Source: CBDUXZ01 sp965371325 [NCBI: uncultured bacterium] (GTDB taxonomy: Bacteria; JAUYMQ01). Taken from it: a DNA stretch of 5,243 bases. Positions 4,495-5,243 of the stretch are shown piece by piece. The notes under the pieces were generated by a model. That model was not told the origin of the DNA. It worked only from the letters and a program-made list of their open reading frames with translations, and ran no database searches. The DNA is taken from contig CBDUXZ010000170.1 in the NCBI GenBank assembly GCA_965371325.1, positions 1 through 5,243 on the forward strand, in the 5' to 3' direction. How positions within the stretch are numbered: the first letter of the stretch is position 1; each line of letters begins with the position of its first letter. The position numbers and the translations under genes are program-made.

Positions 4495-5243
4495 GACTCA
4501 TGCCCGATTGGAGACGAACGCGGCGATTGCACGGCGCGCTGCATGTCCGTTTTCGCTATCAGCTTTCGATAAATGGCGGCAATATCGGCCGCCATCGCCC
4601 CCTCGTCGAATCGTTCATCGATGCACAGTCTCGCGTAATGGCCCATGCGCTGCCGGAAGGAACGATCACCCGCAAGATGTCCGAGAGTGTCTGCGAGCCG
4701 GATATCATCACCGGGGGGCACGAGATAGCCGGTACGCCCCTCCTCGATAAGCTCCGTGATTCCGCCGACGCGGGATGCCACCACCGGAACGCCGGCCGCC
4801 ATCGCTTCGATGACAACACGCCCCATCCCCTCGTAGCTGGAACAGAGTGTTGCAACGTCGAGCTGCGCCGTTATCGCGGCAATGTCTTCCCGGTGACCCG
4901 TGAAGGAGAGATGAGGTTCGATGCCGAGACACGATGCCTTCCGCGCAATCGCGCTCCGCAACGGACCATCGCCGACGAGAACCAGTCGCGCCTCCGGGCA
5001 GGTCCTCCGGAGCCGCGCGAAAGCCGCAAGCAGGGTATCGTGCCCCTTCCCTTCCCATAGCTTGGCGACCTGCCCCACAAGGAATGTCTTTTCCGTTGCC
5101 CCGAGGGATCTCCGCAGACTGGAGTTGCGATGCGCCGTGAAGAATGCAGCGCGATCAATCCCGCTGTACACAACCTGGCGGTTTTCGCAGCCCGCCATGC
5201 CCGCGCGGACGGCTGACGCCTCGAGCGCTGCGCTTACGAGAAT
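4485..5243 (-). CDS. Glycosyltransferase, GT4-like (GT-B fold), C-terminal part; 5' end beyond the window
   Basis: The C-terminal 252 residues of a retaining GT-B glycosyltransferase that would move a sugar from a nucleotide-sugar donor onto a growing envelope or exopolysaccharide glycan at the cytoplasmic face. The frame stays open to the right edge: 15 codons precede the first internal ATG at 5198 and read like the GT4 inter-domain region leading to the conserved 'SGID' turn. Further landmarks are VGQVAKLWEGKGHD (start of the donor-binding domain), LVLVGDGPLR, FTGHREDI, and the nucleotide-sugar signature EGMGRVVIEAMAAGVPVVAS, which contains the EX7E motif; GGITELI and GYLVPPGD follow. This order is diagnostic of the Glycos_transf_1 domain (PF00534). 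The internal ATG is not the true start, because the acceptor-binding N-terminal half is missing. The stop overlaps the next gene by 10 bases. Donor and acceptor sugars cannot be told. Family certain, substrate unknown. Confidence 0.93.
   Translation of the reverse strand: MLVSAALEASAVRAGMAGCENRQVVYSGIDRAAFFTAHRNSSLRRSLGATEKTFLVGQVAKLWEGKGHDTLLAAFARLRRTCPEARLVLVGDGPLRSAIARKASCLGIEPHLSFTGHREDIAAITAQLDVATLCSSYEGMGRVVIEAMAAGVPVVASRVGGITELIEEGRTGYLVPPGDDIRLADTLGHLAGDRSFRQRMGHYARLCIDERFDEGAMAADIAAIYRKLIAKTDMQRAVQSPRSSPIGHESCT

Noticed and set aside
4485-5198. Treating ATG 5198 as the glycosyltransferase start
   Set aside because: The frame is open upstream to the edge and lacks the N-terminal acceptor domain; the codons before the ATG match the family's inter-domain region.

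Overview
The window is a GC-rich bacterial segment. Every gene I can support lies on the minus strand, so transcription runs from the right edge to the left edge. In that order they are: a family-4-type glycosyltransferase cut by the right edge; a WecA/TagO-type polyprenyl-phosphate sugar-1-phosphate transferase with a long C-terminal tail; an NTP_transf_5-type (PF14907-like) nucleotidyltransferase; a stand-alone PqqD-like peptide-binding protein; a radical SAM/SPASM enzyme; an intrinsic terminator; a small three-cysteine peptide that looks like a RiPP precursor; and the first 49 codons of an unidentified gene cut by the left edge. I saw no tRNA, rRNA, CRISPR array, transposase or convincing plus-strand gene. 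The taxon cannot be fixed. The base composition and the mix of an envelope-glycan operon with a PqqD/radical SAM cassette would suit several GC-rich phyla such as Desulfobacterota, Acidobacteriota or Nitrospirota, but this is a guess.

The right half (3205-5243) is a glycan module. The transferase would put a sugar-1-phosphate on a C55 lipid carrier and the glycosyltransferase would extend a glycan. These two genes overlap by 10 bases. The transferase overlaps the nucleotidyltransferase through an ATGA junction, and the PqqD-like gene follows 9 bases later, so the glycan genes and the peptide-modification genes look like one translationally coupled operon.

The left half (1-3208) is a compact candidate RiPP cassette. 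The radical SAM enzyme has the CX3CX2C motif and the seven SPASM cysteines but no N-terminal RRE of its own. The separate PqqD-like protein is the obvious leader-binding partner. The 65-74 residue peptide has a basic leader with a Y-x-x-P-x-V motif and a Cys/Gly/Pro/Asn-rich C-terminal half. It lies beyond a strong terminator, which implies an attenuated or separately promoted precursor. No dedicated protease or exporter is visible, and the chemistry cannot be read from the sequence.

Local oddities include a perfect 12-bp stem and a 9-bp tandem duplication in the 3' end of the radical SAM gene, G8 tracts in two genes, and a hairpin between the pqqD-like and radical SAM genes.
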